Notes under the pieces: model-generated
What the model was told of the DNA's origin: nothing
Seen by the model: the letters and a program-made list of their open reading frames with translations, nothing else
Databases searched by the model: none
Translations under genes and position numbers: made by a program
In this document: positions 7,023 through 14,407 of the stretch, piece by piece
Numbering within the stretch: position 1 is the stretch's first letter
Layout: every line of letters begins with the position of its first letter
NCBI GenBank assembly: GCA_036653755.1
Contig: JAVVTJ010000015.1
Location: 1-22,106, forward strand
Direction: 5' to 3'
From: RGIG5057 sp036653755
Lineage (GTDB): Bacteria; Bacillota; Clostridia; TANB77; CAG-465
DNA: 22,106 nt

Positions 7023-7510
7023 TTACGATAATAGCTGCTATAGGCAGAAATAATGAACTTGGTAAAAATAATGATTTAATATGGAACTTACCTAATGATT
7101 TAAAATTTTTTAAGCAGCAAACATTAAACTCTATTGTTGCTATGGGAAAAAATACTTTAGAATCGTTACCAAAATTACTTCCTAATAGAAAACATATTAT
7201 ACTTAGTTTAGATAATAATTTTAATAAAGATATTTTAAATAGTGAAGTATATCAAGATAAAGATCAGTTTATAAATAGATGCAAAAAATTATCTAATGAT
7301 AATAATCTTTATATAATAGGTGGAGCTAGTATATATTCTATGTTTATTAATATAGCAGATTGTTTAGTTTTAACTGAGATAGATGCAGAAGATAAAGAAG
7401 CTACTGTATATTTTCCTCAATTTAATAAAAATGATTATAATATGGAATATTTAAGTGAAAATAGTGATGGAGATATAAAGTATAAACATATAAAATATAT
7501 AAAAAAATAA
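7019..7510 (+). CDS. folA: Dihydrofolate reductase
   Basis: A 163-residue NADPH-dependent enzyme that reduces dihydrofolate to tetrahydrofolate. IIAAIGRNNELGKNN (4-18) is the N-terminal strand and Met20-type loop, WNLPNDLKFFK (22-32) has the catalytic acid Asp27, AMGKNTLESL (41-50) and LYIIGGASIY (97-106) bind NADPH, and the C-terminal strands are present. The length is typical for chromosomal enzymes. It overlaps thyA by 4 bp and is followed by a terminator at 7515-7555, so thyA-folA is a two-gene operon that closes the folate cycle of dTMP synthesis. No sign of a plasmid-borne resistance type. Confidence 0.95.
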   Translation: MITIIAAIGRNNELGKNNDLIWNLPNDLKFFKQQTLNSIVAMGKNTLESLPKLLPNRKHIILSLDNNFNKDILNSEVYQDKDQFINRCKKLSNDNNLYIIGGASIYSMFINIADCLVLTEIDAEDKEATVYFPQFNKNDYNMEYLSENSDGDIKYKHIKYIKK

Positions 7511-7514
7511 ATAT

Positions 7515-7555
7515 AAAATGATGCTATAATATTAAAATGTAATAGTATCATTTTT
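7515..7555 (+). terminator. Terminator after thyA-folA
   Basis: aaaatgatgcta (7515-7526) pairs with tagtatcatttt (7543-7554) with one G-T pair and ends in a T run. 7556-7654 beyond it is AT-rich with nothing recognisable. Confidence 0.7.
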
Positions 7556-7654
7556 ATAAATGTTGATATAGTCGTTAAATCTATTGTTTATTACATAAAA
7601 ATTACAACAAAATATATAAATTGTATTAAATATTAAATATTTTATACTAAAAGC

Positions 7655-7683
7655 TTGAATTCTATATATAAATAAGTTATAAT
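7655..7683 (+). promoter_or_regulatory. Main promoter of the S10-spc operon
   Basis: TTGAAT (7655-7660), a 17-bp spacer and a perfect TATAAT (7678-7683). The expected transcript starts near 7690, leaving a leader of about 220 nt before rpsJ. No second promoter of similar quality is obvious inside the operon. Confidence 0.8.
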
Positions 7684-7689
7684 ATATAC

Positions 7690-7909
7690 ATGATTTTGCG
7701 TTGAAGTAGAATGTGGCTATCCATAATAGAGATAGGGAACTTCTATGGAGCATGTCTGATTTTAAATCGGGCGGCAAGTATAAATGTATATTTGCCAAGT
7801 TTTATATCATTAATTGGTTAAAATTTGGTTTAATATATATACTTAAAAGAAACACACGGGGTAGTGTAAGACTTGCCAAACAATATTCTAATGTAAAGGA
7901 GTGTTATAA
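7690..7909 (+). ncRNA. Structured S10-operon leader with competing hairpins (candidate autoregulatory RNA)
   Basis: The leader is richer in GC than the flanking intergenic DNA and can form several stems. These are tccata/tatgga (7720-7725 with 7744-7749), a hairpin 7754-7772 with a 3-nt loop, hairpin A 7773-7781 with 7788-7796, hairpin B 7795-7803 with 7820-7828, and acac/gtgt (7852-7855 with 7864-7867). A long-range helix C pairs ggcaagt (7773-7779) with acttgcc (7871-7877). A excludes both B and C, so the leader can switch between states. In E. coli L4 controls this operon through its leader; I do not recognise this leader as a described family. No strong T run follows A or B, so classic termination is not proven. 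Confidence 0.5.
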
Positions 7910-8227
7910 ATGGCAAAAAATGAAACTAAAAAAATGAGAATAAGATTAAAAGCTTATGATCACGTATTGTTAGAACAATCAGCAACTAAAATAGTTGACG
8001 TAGCAAGAAAAACTGGTTCAGAAGTTGTAGGACCTATTCCTCTACCAACTAAAAAAGAAATCGTTACAATATTACGTTCTCCACACAAACATAAAGATTC
8101 TAGAGAACAATTTGAAATGAGAACTCATAAAAGAGTTATTGATGTTTTATCACCAAATCAAGCAACTGTTGATGCTTTAATGTCTATCGATATGCCAGCT
8201 GGCGTAGAAATAGAAGTTAAAATATAG
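7910..8227 (+). CDS. rpsJ: 30S ribosomal protein S10
   Basis: A 105-residue protein beginning MAKNETKKMRIRLKAYDH, the canonical S10 start. It also carries PIPLPTKKEIVTILRSPHKHKDSREQFE, split in the family into a beta-strand and the tRNA-site loop of the 30S head. The same protein (NusE) joins the NusB antitermination complex. It opens the S10-spc operon behind a long leader. AAAGGAG (7895-7901) is the ribosome binding site. An overlapping frame from 7713 is not real: S10 has a far better site and the alternative protein has no family features. Confidence 0.97.
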   Translation: MAKNETKKMRIRLKAYDHVLLEQSATKIVDVARKTGSEVVGPIPLPTKKEIVTILRSPHKHKDSREQFEMRTHKRVIDVLSPNQATVDALMSIDMPAGVEIEVKI

Positions 8228-8322
8228 TGAACTTATAAAATATCTATTGGTTATCCTATTTATAGGCAATGACAAACCCTGCTATAAGATATTTGTAATT
8301 AATTAAATTAATTGAAGTTTAC
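8227..8322 (+). ncRNA. Structured rpsJ-rplC intergenic RNA (candidate)
   Basis: The 126-nt gap can fold into nested stems. gtgaactt (8227-8234) pairs with aagtttac (8315-8322), aaatatct (8238-8245) with agatattt (8287-8294), and inside them attg/caat (8246-8249 with 8267-8270) stacks across a 5-nt bulge on ccta/tagg (8255-8258 with 8263-8266). The bulge sequence could also pair with aacc at 8275-8278. A 12-bp direct repeat AAATTAATTGAA (8305-8316 and 8328-8339) precedes the rplC ribosome binding site. No known family recognised. Confidence 0.4.
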
Positions 8323-8353
8323 TTACAAAATTAATTGAAAGGGAGAAATTAAA

Positions 8354-8980
8354 ATGGTAAAAGAAATTTACGGAACAAAATTAGGAATGACTCAAATATT
8401 TACCGAAGATGGAACAGCAGTTCCAGTAACTGTAATTGAAATTAAACCTTGCTCTATTGTTGCTAAAAAAACAATAGATAAAGATGGTTATAATGCAATT
8501 GTTGTTAGTTTCGGAGATATTAAAGAAAAAAATGCAACTAAACCTATTAAAGGAATATTTGCAAAAGCTAAAGTTAGTGTTCAAAGACACTTAAGAGAAA
8601 TTAAAGTAGAAAATTTAGATGAATATGAAATAGGAAAGACTATTGATATCAATGTTTTCCAAAATGGAGATAAAATTGATATTCAAGGTGTTTCTAAAGG
8701 TAAAGGATTCCAAGGAACAATAAAAAGACATGGAATGCATATGGGACCTATGACTCATGGTTCTATGTATCATAGAAGACCGGGTTCAATGGGAGCTACA
8801 ACTTCTCCTGGTAGAGTATTTAAAGGTAAAAAATTACCTGGACATATGGGTGCTAGAGTTTCATCTATATTAAACTTAGATTTAGTTAAAGTTGATTCTG
8901 ACAAAAATGTTATATTAGTTAAAGGTTCAGTACCTGGTTCTAAAAAAGCTATTGTTAGAGTTAGACAAACAGTAAGATAA
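8354..8980 (+). CDS. rplC: 50S ribosomal protein L3
   Basis: A 208-residue early-assembly protein whose long loop reaches the peptidyl transferase centre. The start MVKEIYGTKLGMTQIF is diagnostic. GVSKGKGFQGTIKRHG (112-127) and the His/Met-rich loop HMGPMTHGSMYHRRPGSMG (129-147) follow, then GKKLPGHMG (158-166). The length is normal. The ribosome binding site is agggag (8340-8345). The unusually long, foldable gap before it separates L3 from S10, whereas most later genes of the operon are spaced by about 1-40 bp or overlap. Confidence 0.97.
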   Translation: MVKEIYGTKLGMTQIFTEDGTAVPVTVIEIKPCSIVAKKTIDKDGYNAIVVSFGDIKEKNATKPIKGIFAKAKVSVQRHLREIKVENLDEYEIGKTIDINVFQNGDKIDIQGVSKGKGFQGTIKRHGMHMGPMTHGSMYHRRPGSMGATTSPGRVFKGKKLPGHMGARVSSILNLDLVKVDSDKNVILVKGSVPGSKKAIVRVRQTVR

Positions 8981-9004
8981 TATTTTAAGGGAGGAGGAAA
9001 AAAA

Positions 9005-9625
9005 ATGCTTAAAGTAGACGTTTTAAATATCGAAGGTAAAAAAATCGGAGATTTAGAATTAAATGAAAATGTTTTTGGTGTAGAAATAAATGACATAGTT
9101 ATGCATAGTGCATTAGTTAATTATTTAGCTAATCAAAGACAAGGAACACAATCTACTAAGACACGTAGTGAAGTACGCGGTGGTGGTAGAAAACCATGGA
9201 AACAAAAAGGAACAGGTAGAGCAAGACAAGGTAGTATTAGAGCTCCACAATGGATAAAAGGTGGTATTGCATTAGGACCTAAACCTAGATCTTATACATA
9301 TGCAATTCCTAAAAAAATGAGACAACTTGCAATAAAATCAGCTCTTACATCTAAAATGCAAGAAGGAAATTTAATTGTAGTTGATAAAATGATTTTAAAT
9401 GAAATTAAAACAAAGAGTATGGTAGAAGTTTTAAATAACTTAAATGCTAAAAAAGCTTTAATCGTTTTAAACGAGAAGAATTTAAATGTTCAAGCATCTA
9501 CAAAAAATATTGAAGATGTTAAATCTATAATGGTTAATACAATAAATATATTTGATTTATTAAAGTATAACAAAATAGTTTTAACAAAGGATGCTATAAA
9601 AACAATCGAGGAGGTGTACGCTTAA
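9005..9625 (+). CDS. rplD: 50S ribosomal protein L4
   Basis: A 206-residue protein with a globular domain and the extended basic loop (about 44-100) that lines the exit tunnel; the loop carries RSEVRGGGRKPWKQKGTGRARQ, split between the conserved GGGRKPW and QKGTGRAR motifs. In gamma-proteobacteria L4 also represses its own operon through the leader RNA, which makes it the first candidate ligand for the structured leader here, though this is inference. A very strong GGGAGGAGG precedes the ATG. Its TAA directly abuts the rplW ATG. Confidence 0.97.
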   Translation: MLKVDVLNIEGKKIGDLELNENVFGVEINDIVMHSALVNYLANQRQGTQSTKTRSEVRGGGRKPWKQKGTGRARQGSIRAPQWIKGGIALGPKPRSYTYAIPKKMRQLAIKSALTSKMQEGNLIVVDKMILNEIKTKSMVEVLNNLNAKKALIVLNEKNLNVQASTKNIEDVKSIMVNTINIFDLLKYNKIVLTKDAIKTIEEVYA

Positions 9626-9988
9626 ATGAAACAGGCAGAAGATATAATCGTAAAACCTATAAGAACAGAAAAATCTGGGATTGTTGCAGCACTTGGAAAG
9701 TATACTTTTGAAGTAGCTATAAATGCAACTAAGGTAGAAATAAAAAAAGCAGTAGAAGAAATATTTAATGTAAAAGTTAAAAAAGTTAATACATTAAGAT
9801 ATGAAGGTAAAAATAAAAAAGTTGGAGTACACCAAGGTAAAACTAAAGCATGGAAAAAAGCAATTGTTGAAATTGATACAAATCCAGCTGTAGATAAGTA
9901 CTTAACAAAAGGTGGAAAAGAAGTTAAATTAAATAAAAAATATAAAACTGAAATTGAGGAAATTGATTCAGCATTAGGAAAAAACTAG
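9626..9988 (+). CDS. rplW: 50S ribosomal protein L23 with a C-terminal extension
   Basis: The core matches L23: IIVKPIRTEKSG near the start, YTFEVAINATKVEIKKAVEE, and FNVKVKKVNTLRYEGK leading to GKTKAWKKAIVEI around 70-83. L23 sits at the tunnel exit and docks trigger factor and SRP. At 120 residues it is about 25 longer than the B. subtilis protein (95). The extra part, roughly 84-120, reads on from DTNPAVDKYLTKGGKEV and is rich in Lys and Glu. I believe similar tails occur in some Clostridia but cannot check. It starts directly after the rplD stop, with aggaggtg (about 9610-9617) inside rplD as ribosome binding site. Confidence 0.95.
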   Translation: MKQAEDIIVKPIRTEKSGIVAALGKYTFEVAINATKVEIKKAVEEIFNVKVKKVNTLRYEGKNKKVGVHQGKTKAWKKAIVEIDTNPAVDKYLTKGGKEVKLNKKYKTEIEEIDSALGKN

Positions 9989-10001
9989 GAGGGAATAGAA
10001 A

Positions 10002-10835
10002 ATGGGAATAAAATCATTTAGACCTGTTACTCCATCACTTAGAAATATGACTGTTTTAACTAACGATGAAATTACAAAATATTCACCAGAGAAAAATTTA
10101 CTTTCAGGTATTAAAAATAAATCTGGAAGAAATAATACTGGTAAAATAACAGTTAGACATCAAGGTGGAGCACAGAGAAGAAAATATAGATTAATTGATT
10201 TTAAAAGAAATAAAGTAGATATGTTTGCTACTGTTATTGGTATTGAATATGATCCAAACAGAACAGCAAATATTGCATTAATCGAATATGAAGACAAAGA
10301 AAGAGCATATATAATAGCTCCTTTAGGCCTTACAGATGGCGATAAAGTAATAGCATCAGAAAGTGCTGATATTAAACCTGGTAACTGTCTTCCAATAAGC
10401 TTTATACCTGTTGGAACTGTAATTCATAATATAGAATTACATAAAGGTGAAGGTGCTAAATTTGTAAGAAGTGCAGGAAATTCAGCACAACTTATGGCTA
10501 AAGAAGGAAAATATGCTCATGTAAGAATGCCTTCTGGTGAGATGAGACTTATAAACATAGATTGTAGAGCTGTTATAGGTAGTGTTGGTAATACTGATAA
10601 TGCTAATGTTAAAATTGGTAAAGCAGGAAGATCAAGACATATGGGTATTAGACCAAGTGTTAGAGGAAGCGTAATGAATCCTTGTGACCATCCACATGGT
10701 GGTGGTGAAGGTAAAGCTCCGGTAGGACATTCAGGACCAATGACACCTTGGGGAAAACCAGCTTTAGGATATAAAACAAGAAATAAAAATCACAGAACTG
10801 ATAAGTTCATTGTGAAGAGAAGAAATAAAAAATAA
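10002..10835 (+). CDS. rplB: 50S ribosomal protein L2
   Basis: A 277-residue protein needed for subunit association and peptidyl transfer. GIKSFRPVTPSLRNMT opens the protein, RHQGGAQRRKYRLIDF (52-67) is the OB-fold entry, and MNPCDHPHGGGEGKAP (225-240) is the highly conserved loop with the functionally important histidine. The basic tail TRNKNHRTDKFIVKRR ends it. The length is normal. The ribosome binding site aggaggg lies 7-13 nt upstream of the ATG, 13 bp after rplW. Confidence 0.98.
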   Translation: MGIKSFRPVTPSLRNMTVLTNDEITKYSPEKNLLSGIKNKSGRNNTGKITVRHQGGAQRRKYRLIDFKRNKVDMFATVIGIEYDPNRTANIALIEYEDKERAYIIAPLGLTDGDKVIASESADIKPGNCLPISFIPVGTVIHNIELHKGEGAKFVRSAGNSAQLMAKEGKYAHVRMPSGEMRLINIDCRAVIGSVGNTDNANVKIGKAGRSRHMGIRPSVRGSVMNPCDHPHGGGEGKAPVGHSGPMTPWGKPALGYKTRNKNHRTDKFIVKRRNKK

Positions 10836-10872
10836 AAATAATTAACTTAAATAGAAAAATGGAGGGATTTAA

Positions 10873-11151
10873 ATGTCAAGATCACTTAAAAAAGGACCTT
10901 ATGTAGATAGCAGACTTTTGGCTAGAATTGAAAAATTAAATGAAGAAGATAAAAAAGTGGCTCTTAAGACTTGGTCTAGAAGTTCAACTATATATCCTCA
11001 AATGATAGGACATACAATTGCAGTACATGATGGAAGAAAACATGTTCCAGTATATGTTCAAGAAGAAATGATAGGTCATAAGTTAGGAGAATTTGCTCCA
11101 ACTAGACTTTTCAAAGGTCATTCAGGAAATAAGAAGAGCGCAGTAAAATAA
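10873..11151 (+). CDS. rpsS: 30S ribosomal protein S19
   Basis: A 92-residue protein of the 30S head that forms a complex with S13 and contacts the 50S at bridge B1a. MSRSLKKGPYVDSRLLARI is the standard N-terminus, and TWSRSSTIYPQMIGHTIAVH and GRKHVPVYV follow. The C-terminal FKGHSGNKKS is flexible. TGGAGGG lies about 7 nt before the ATG. Confidence 0.97.
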   Translation: MSRSLKKGPYVDSRLLARIEKLNEEDKKVALKTWSRSSTIYPQMIGHTIAVHDGRKHVPVYVQEEMIGHKLGEFAPTRLFKGHSGNKKSAVK

Positions 11152-11178
11152 ACTAATAAAAAAGGAGGACACTGTCAG

Positions 11179-11517
11179 ATGGAAAAAGAAGCAAAAGCAT
11201 ACTTAAGTAATGCAAGAATAAGTGCAAGAAAAGTAAAAATTGTTATCGATACTATTAGAGGAAAGAAAGCAGATGAAGCATTAGCAATATTAAAATTTAC
11301 TAATAAAGCTGCTGCTCCTATAATGTATAAGTTACTTAAATCTGCTATGGCTAACGCAACTAATAATCATGAAATGGATGCTAGTCGTTTAGTTGTATCA
11401 GAGGTTTTTAGCAATCAAGGACCAACAATGAAGAGAATACAACCTAGAGCAAAAGGTAGCGCTTACAAGATAAGAAAAAGAACAAGTCATATAACAATCA
11501 TTTTAAAAGAAATATAA
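11179..11517 (+). CDS. rplV: 50S ribosomal protein L22
   Basis: A 112-residue protein. The globular part has ISARKVKIVIDTIRGKKADEA (14-33, quoted here only to locate it) and ends in the long beta-hairpin (about 79-100, NQGPTMKRIQPRAKGSAYK) that lines the exit tunnel next to the macrolide site. No insertion or deletion in that hairpin is evident. AAAGGAGG lies 10 nt before the ATG. Confidence 0.96.
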   Translation: MEKEAKAYLSNARISARKVKIVIDTIRGKKADEALAILKFTNKAAAPIMYKLLKSAMANATNNHEMDASRLVVSEVFSNQGPTMKRIQPRAKGSAYKIRKRTSHITIILKEI

Positions 11518-11536
11518 TAAGGAGGTAAGTTTCAAG

Positions 11537-12193
11537 ATGGGACAAAAAGTTAGTCCACACGGACTTAGAGTAGGAATCATTAAAGATTGGTCTTCAACTT
11601 GGTATGCAGACAAAAAAGATTTTTCTGATAAATTAGTAGAAGATTATAAAATACGTAAATATTTAAAGAACTTACTAAAGACTTCTGGAATAGATAAATT
11701 AACTATTGAAAGAAAAGGTACAAAAATAAAAGTAGATATTTACACTGCAAAGCCTGGTATGATAATAGGTAAAGGTGGAGCAGCAATTGAAGAATTAAAG
11801 AAAAATTTAGCTAAATTAATAGGTAAACAAGTAGATTTAAATATTGTAGAAGTTAAAGATATAGATATGTCTGCAACTTTGGTAGCTGAAAATATTGCTG
11901 GTCAATTAGAAAGAAGAATATCTTTTAGAAAAGCAATGAAACAATCAATGCAAAAAACAATGAAAGCAGGAGCATTAGGAATTAAAACTGCTGTATCTGG
12001 ACGTTTAGGCGGAGCAGAAATAGCAAGAACTGAACATTATAATGAAGGTACAATACCACTACAAACATTAAGAGCTGATATCGATTATGGATTTGCAGAA
12101 GCAAATACAACTTTCGGTTTAATTGGTGTTAAAGTTTGGATATATAAAGGTGAAGTATTACCTGCTAAAAAAACAGTAAAAGGAGGTAATTAA
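11537..12193 (+). CDS. rpsC: 30S ribosomal protein S3
   Basis: A 218-residue protein at the mRNA entry channel. MGQKVSPHGLRVGIIKDW is the N-terminus; a KH domain follows with its GxxG loop GKGG at 78-81; the C-terminal domain carries RISFRKAMKQSMQKTMKAGA with the helicase-associated basic residues and then GRLGGAEIARTEHYNEGTIP. The length is normal. The spacing to rplP is 1 bp, with the rplP ribosome binding site aaaggagg inside the rpsC end. Confidence 0.97.
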   Translation: MGQKVSPHGLRVGIIKDWSSTWYADKKDFSDKLVEDYKIRKYLKNLLKTSGIDKLTIERKGTKIKVDIYTAKPGMIIGKGGAAIEELKKNLAKLIGKQVDLNIVEVKDIDMSATLVAENIAGQLERRISFRKAMKQSMQKTMKAGALGIKTAVSGRLGGAEIARTEHYNEGTIPLQTLRADIDYGFAEANTTFGLIGVKVWIYKGEVLPAKKTVKGGN

Positions 12194-12194
12194 T

Positions 12195-12629
12195 ATGTTA
12201 TCACCAAAAAGAACAAAATTTAGAAAAATGCAAAAAGGTGTTACCAAAGGTAGAGCACAAAGAGGAAATGTAGTATCAGATGGAGAATTTGGCTTACAAG
12301 CTGAAGAAGCTGCTTGGATTACAGCTAATCAAATTGAAGCTGTAAGAATAACATTATCTAGATATACTAAAAAAGTTGGTAAAACTTGGATTAAAATATT
12401 TCCTGATAAGCCAATAACTAAAAAACCTGCTGAAACTCGTATGGGTTCAGGTAAAGGTAATCCAGAATATTTCGTAGCTGTTGTAAAACCAGGAAGAGTA
12501 CTTTTTGAAATTGCTGGTTTAGATGAAGCTACTGCAAAAGAAGCTTTGAAAAAAGCTACACATAAATTACCTATAAAATGTAAAATAATAGGTAGAAAAA
12601 TTGAGGAGGGTATTTCAAATGAAATCTAG
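12195..12629 (+). CDS. rplP: 50S ribosomal protein L16
   Basis: A 144-residue protein that helps place the A-site tRNA. MLSPKRTKFRKMQKGVTKG begins it, and EEAAWITANQIEAVRITLSR and ETRMGSGKGNPEYFVAVVKP are hallmark stretches. The 3' end overlaps the rpmC start by 11 bp. Confidence 0.97.
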   Translation: MLSPKRTKFRKMQKGVTKGRAQRGNVVSDGEFGLQAEEAAWITANQIEAVRITLSRYTKKVGKTWIKIFPDKPITKKPAETRMGSGKGNPEYFVAVVKPGRVLFEIAGLDEATAKEALKKATHKLPIKCKIIGRKIEEGISNEI

Positions 12630-12828
12630 TAAATTAGCTGAATATGTAAAAATGAATGAATCAGATTTACAAACAGAAATTAAAGAATTAAAAAAAGAGC
12701 TATTTAAGGCAAGATTTGGGCATGCTATGAATGGACTTGAAAACCCTAAAAAAATTACTGAAATTAAAAAGAATATAGCTAGAGCAAACACTGTAAAACA
12801 TACTAAAAATTTAGAAGCTAGCAAGTAG
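12619..12828 (+). CDS. rpmC: 50S ribosomal protein L29
   Basis: A 69-residue two-helix protein at the tunnel exit. I place the start at ATG 12619, which follows gaggagg (12603-12609) by nine bases and gives MKSSKLAEYVKMNESDL, the usual L29 beginning. A longer TTG start at 12601 would lie on the ribosome binding site itself. ENPKKITEIKKNIARANTV is the diagnostic second helix. The gene overlaps the rplP stop by 11 bp, which couples their translation. Confidence 0.95.
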   Translation: MKSSKLAEYVKMNESDLQTEIKELKKELFKARFGHAMNGLENPKKITEIKKNIARANTVKHTKNLEASK

Positions 12829-12847
12829 TTAAAAGGAGGAATAACAA

Positions 12848-13102
12848 GTGGAAAGAAATGCTCGTAAAACAAAAATTGGTAAAGTAGATAGTAACAAAAT
12901 GGATAAAACTATTGTTGTTAGAATTGACACTAAGGTTAAAGATCCACTTTACGGTAAAATAGTTAAAGAAACACTTAAAGTAAAAGCACATGATGAAAAT
13001 AACGAATGCGATATTGGAGATACAGTAGAAATAATGGAAACAAGACCACTAAGTAAAGATAAAAGATATAGATTAGTGAGAATTGTTGAAAAAGTTAAAT
13101 AA
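12848..13102 (+). CDS. rpsQ: 30S ribosomal protein S17
   Basis: An 84-residue OB-fold protein, a primary 16S rRNA binder. ERNARKTKIGKVDSNKMDKT and KDPLYGKIVKETLKVKAHDE match the family, followed by CDIGDTVEIMETRPLSKDKR. The start is GTG 12848 after AAAGGAGGA (12832-12840). There is no in-frame ATG near enough to replace it. Confidence 0.96.
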   Translation: MERNARKTKIGKVDSNKMDKTIVVRIDTKVKDPLYGKIVKETLKVKAHDENNECDIGDTVEIMETRPLSKDKRYRLVRIVEKVK

Positions 13103-13127
13103 TATATTTTGAAGGGAGGACTAATCC

Positions 13128-13496
13128 ATGATACAACAACAATCAGTATTAAAAATTGCTGACAATACAGGAGCAAAAGAAATAATGTGTATTAGAGTCC
13201 TAGGTGGGCATTATAGAAAGTTTGGTAACATAGGAGATACAATAGTTGCTTGTGTTAAAAAAGCTACACCAGGCGGAGTTGTTAAAAAAGGTGAGGTTGT
13301 AAAGGCAGTTATAGTAAGAACAAAAAGAGGATTAAAACGTAATGATGGTTCATATATACGTTTTGATGAAAATGCAGCCGTAATAATAAAAGATGATAAA
13401 ACACCTAAGGGTACACGTATCTTTGGGCCAGTGGCAAGAGAGCTTAGAGATGATGATTATATGAAAATTATATCTCTAGCTCCAGAAGTGCTATAA
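13128..13496 (+). CDS. rplN: 50S ribosomal protein L14
   Basis: A 122-residue beta-barrel protein at the subunit interface (bridges B5 and B8). MIQQQSVLKIADNTGAKEIM and CIRVLGG form the first strands, RGLKRNDGSYIRFDENA lies mid-protein, and KGTRIFGPVARELR is the conserved C-terminal segment. GGGAGG precedes the ATG. Confidence 0.97.
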   Translation: MIQQQSVLKIADNTGAKEIMCIRVLGGHYRKFGNIGDTIVACVKKATPGGVVKKGEVVKAVIVRTKRGLKRNDGSYIRFDENAAVIIKDDKTPKGTRIFGPVARELRDDDYMKIISLAPEVL

Positions 13497-13519
13497 TCAG
13501 CGGGGGTGAAAGAATAATT

Positions 13520-13837
13520 ATGACAAAGATGAAATTAAGAAAAGGTGACACTGTTATAGTAAATAACGGAACTGAAAAAGGTAAAAAAGGTAAAATACTA
13601 GAAGTTAGTGTTAAAGATAATTTAGTTTTAGTAGAAGGTATTAATATAAGAACTATACATGCTAAAGCTAAAAAGCAAGGTCAAGAATCAGGAATTATTA
13701 AAAGAGAAAAACCTATAAATGCTTCTAAAGTTAATTACTATTGTGAGAAGTGTGAAAAAGGTGTAAGACTTGGAATAAAAGTTGAAGCTGACGGTAAGAA
13801 AACAAGATTTTGCAAAAAATGTAACGAAGTAAAGTAG
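13520..13837 (+). CDS. rplX: 50S ribosomal protein L24 with a Cys4 zinc ribbon
   Basis: A 105-residue protein that initiates 50S assembly. The KOW region is KLRKGDTVIVNNGTEKGKKG (5-24). The C-terminal part has Cys75, Cys78, Cys98 and Cys101 in two CxxC knuckles, so zinc binding is likely. With the zinc-type S14 next door, this means at least two zinc-dependent ribosomal proteins. GGGGTGA lies 11 nt before ATG 13520; ATG 13529 is possible but too far from it. Confidence 0.95.
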   Translation: MTKMKLRKGDTVIVNNGTEKGKKGKILEVSVKDNLVLVEGINIRTIHAKAKKQGQESGIIKREKPINASKVNYYCEKCEKGVRLGIKVEADGKKTRFCKKCNEVK

Positions 13838-13855
13838 AAGGAGGGGAAAAAATAA

Positions 13856-14392
13856 ATGAACCTTAAAGAAAAATATAAAAAGGAAATAATACCTGCTTTG
13901 ATGGAAAAATTTAAATATACATCAATTATGCAAGTACCTAAATTAGAAAAAATAGTTATAAATATGTGCGTTGCTGAGGTCAAAGAAAATTCAAAAGCAT
14001 TAATTGGTGCTTCAAATGAATTAATGATGATAACTGGTCAAAAACCAATAATCACAAAAGCTAAAACTTCAATTGCAGCATTTAAATTAAGAGAAGGAAT
14101 GGATATAGGTTGTAAAGTAACTTTAAGATCAGATAAAATGTATGATTTTGCAACTAAACTATTTAATGTAGCTCTTCCTCGAGTTAGAGATTTTAAAGGT
14201 GTAAATCCTAAATCTTTTGATGGTAGAGGTAACTATTCAATGGGAATTAAAGAACAATTAATTTTTCCAGAAGTTGAATATGATAAAATAGATAAAGTAA
14301 GAGGAATGGACGTTATTTTTGTTACAACAGCGAAAACTAACGAAGAAGCTGAAGCATTACTTTCAATGCTAGGTCTTCCATTCATGAAATAG
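13856..14392 (+). CDS. rplE: 50S ribosomal protein L5
   Basis: A 178-residue protein that binds 5S rRNA and contacts P-site tRNA. LKEKYKKEIIPALMEKF begins it, followed by GQKPIITKAKTSIAAFKLRE, RVRDFKGVNPKSFDGRGNYS and the closing MDVIFVTTAKTNEEA. Each is a family signature. The ribosome binding site GAAGGAGGGG is among the strongest in the operon. Confidence 0.97.
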   Translation: MNLKEKYKKEIIPALMEKFKYTSIMQVPKLEKIVINMCVAEVKENSKALIGASNELMMITGQKPIITKAKTSIAAFKLREGMDIGCKVTLRSDKMYDFATKLFNVALPRVRDFKGVNPKSFDGRGNYSMGIKEQLIFPEVEYDKIDKVRGMDVIFVTTAKTNEEAEALLSMLGLPFMK

Positions 14393-14407
14393 GGGGGACA
14401 ATAAAAA

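Noticed and set aside
7711..7821. A 36-codon open frame (ATG 7711 to TAA 7819-7821) in the S10 leader, a possible leader peptide, and the longer GTG frame from 7713.
   Set aside because: Neither has a credible ribosome binding site. The encoded residues show no run of regulatory codons, and the sequence is better explained by RNA pairing.
8770..9096. Minus-strand open frame across the rplC-rplD junction, and similar ones across 12615-12872, 12949-13176 and 20300-20614.
   Set aside because: They mirror well-supported genes on the plus strand and have no start signals or recognisable domains.
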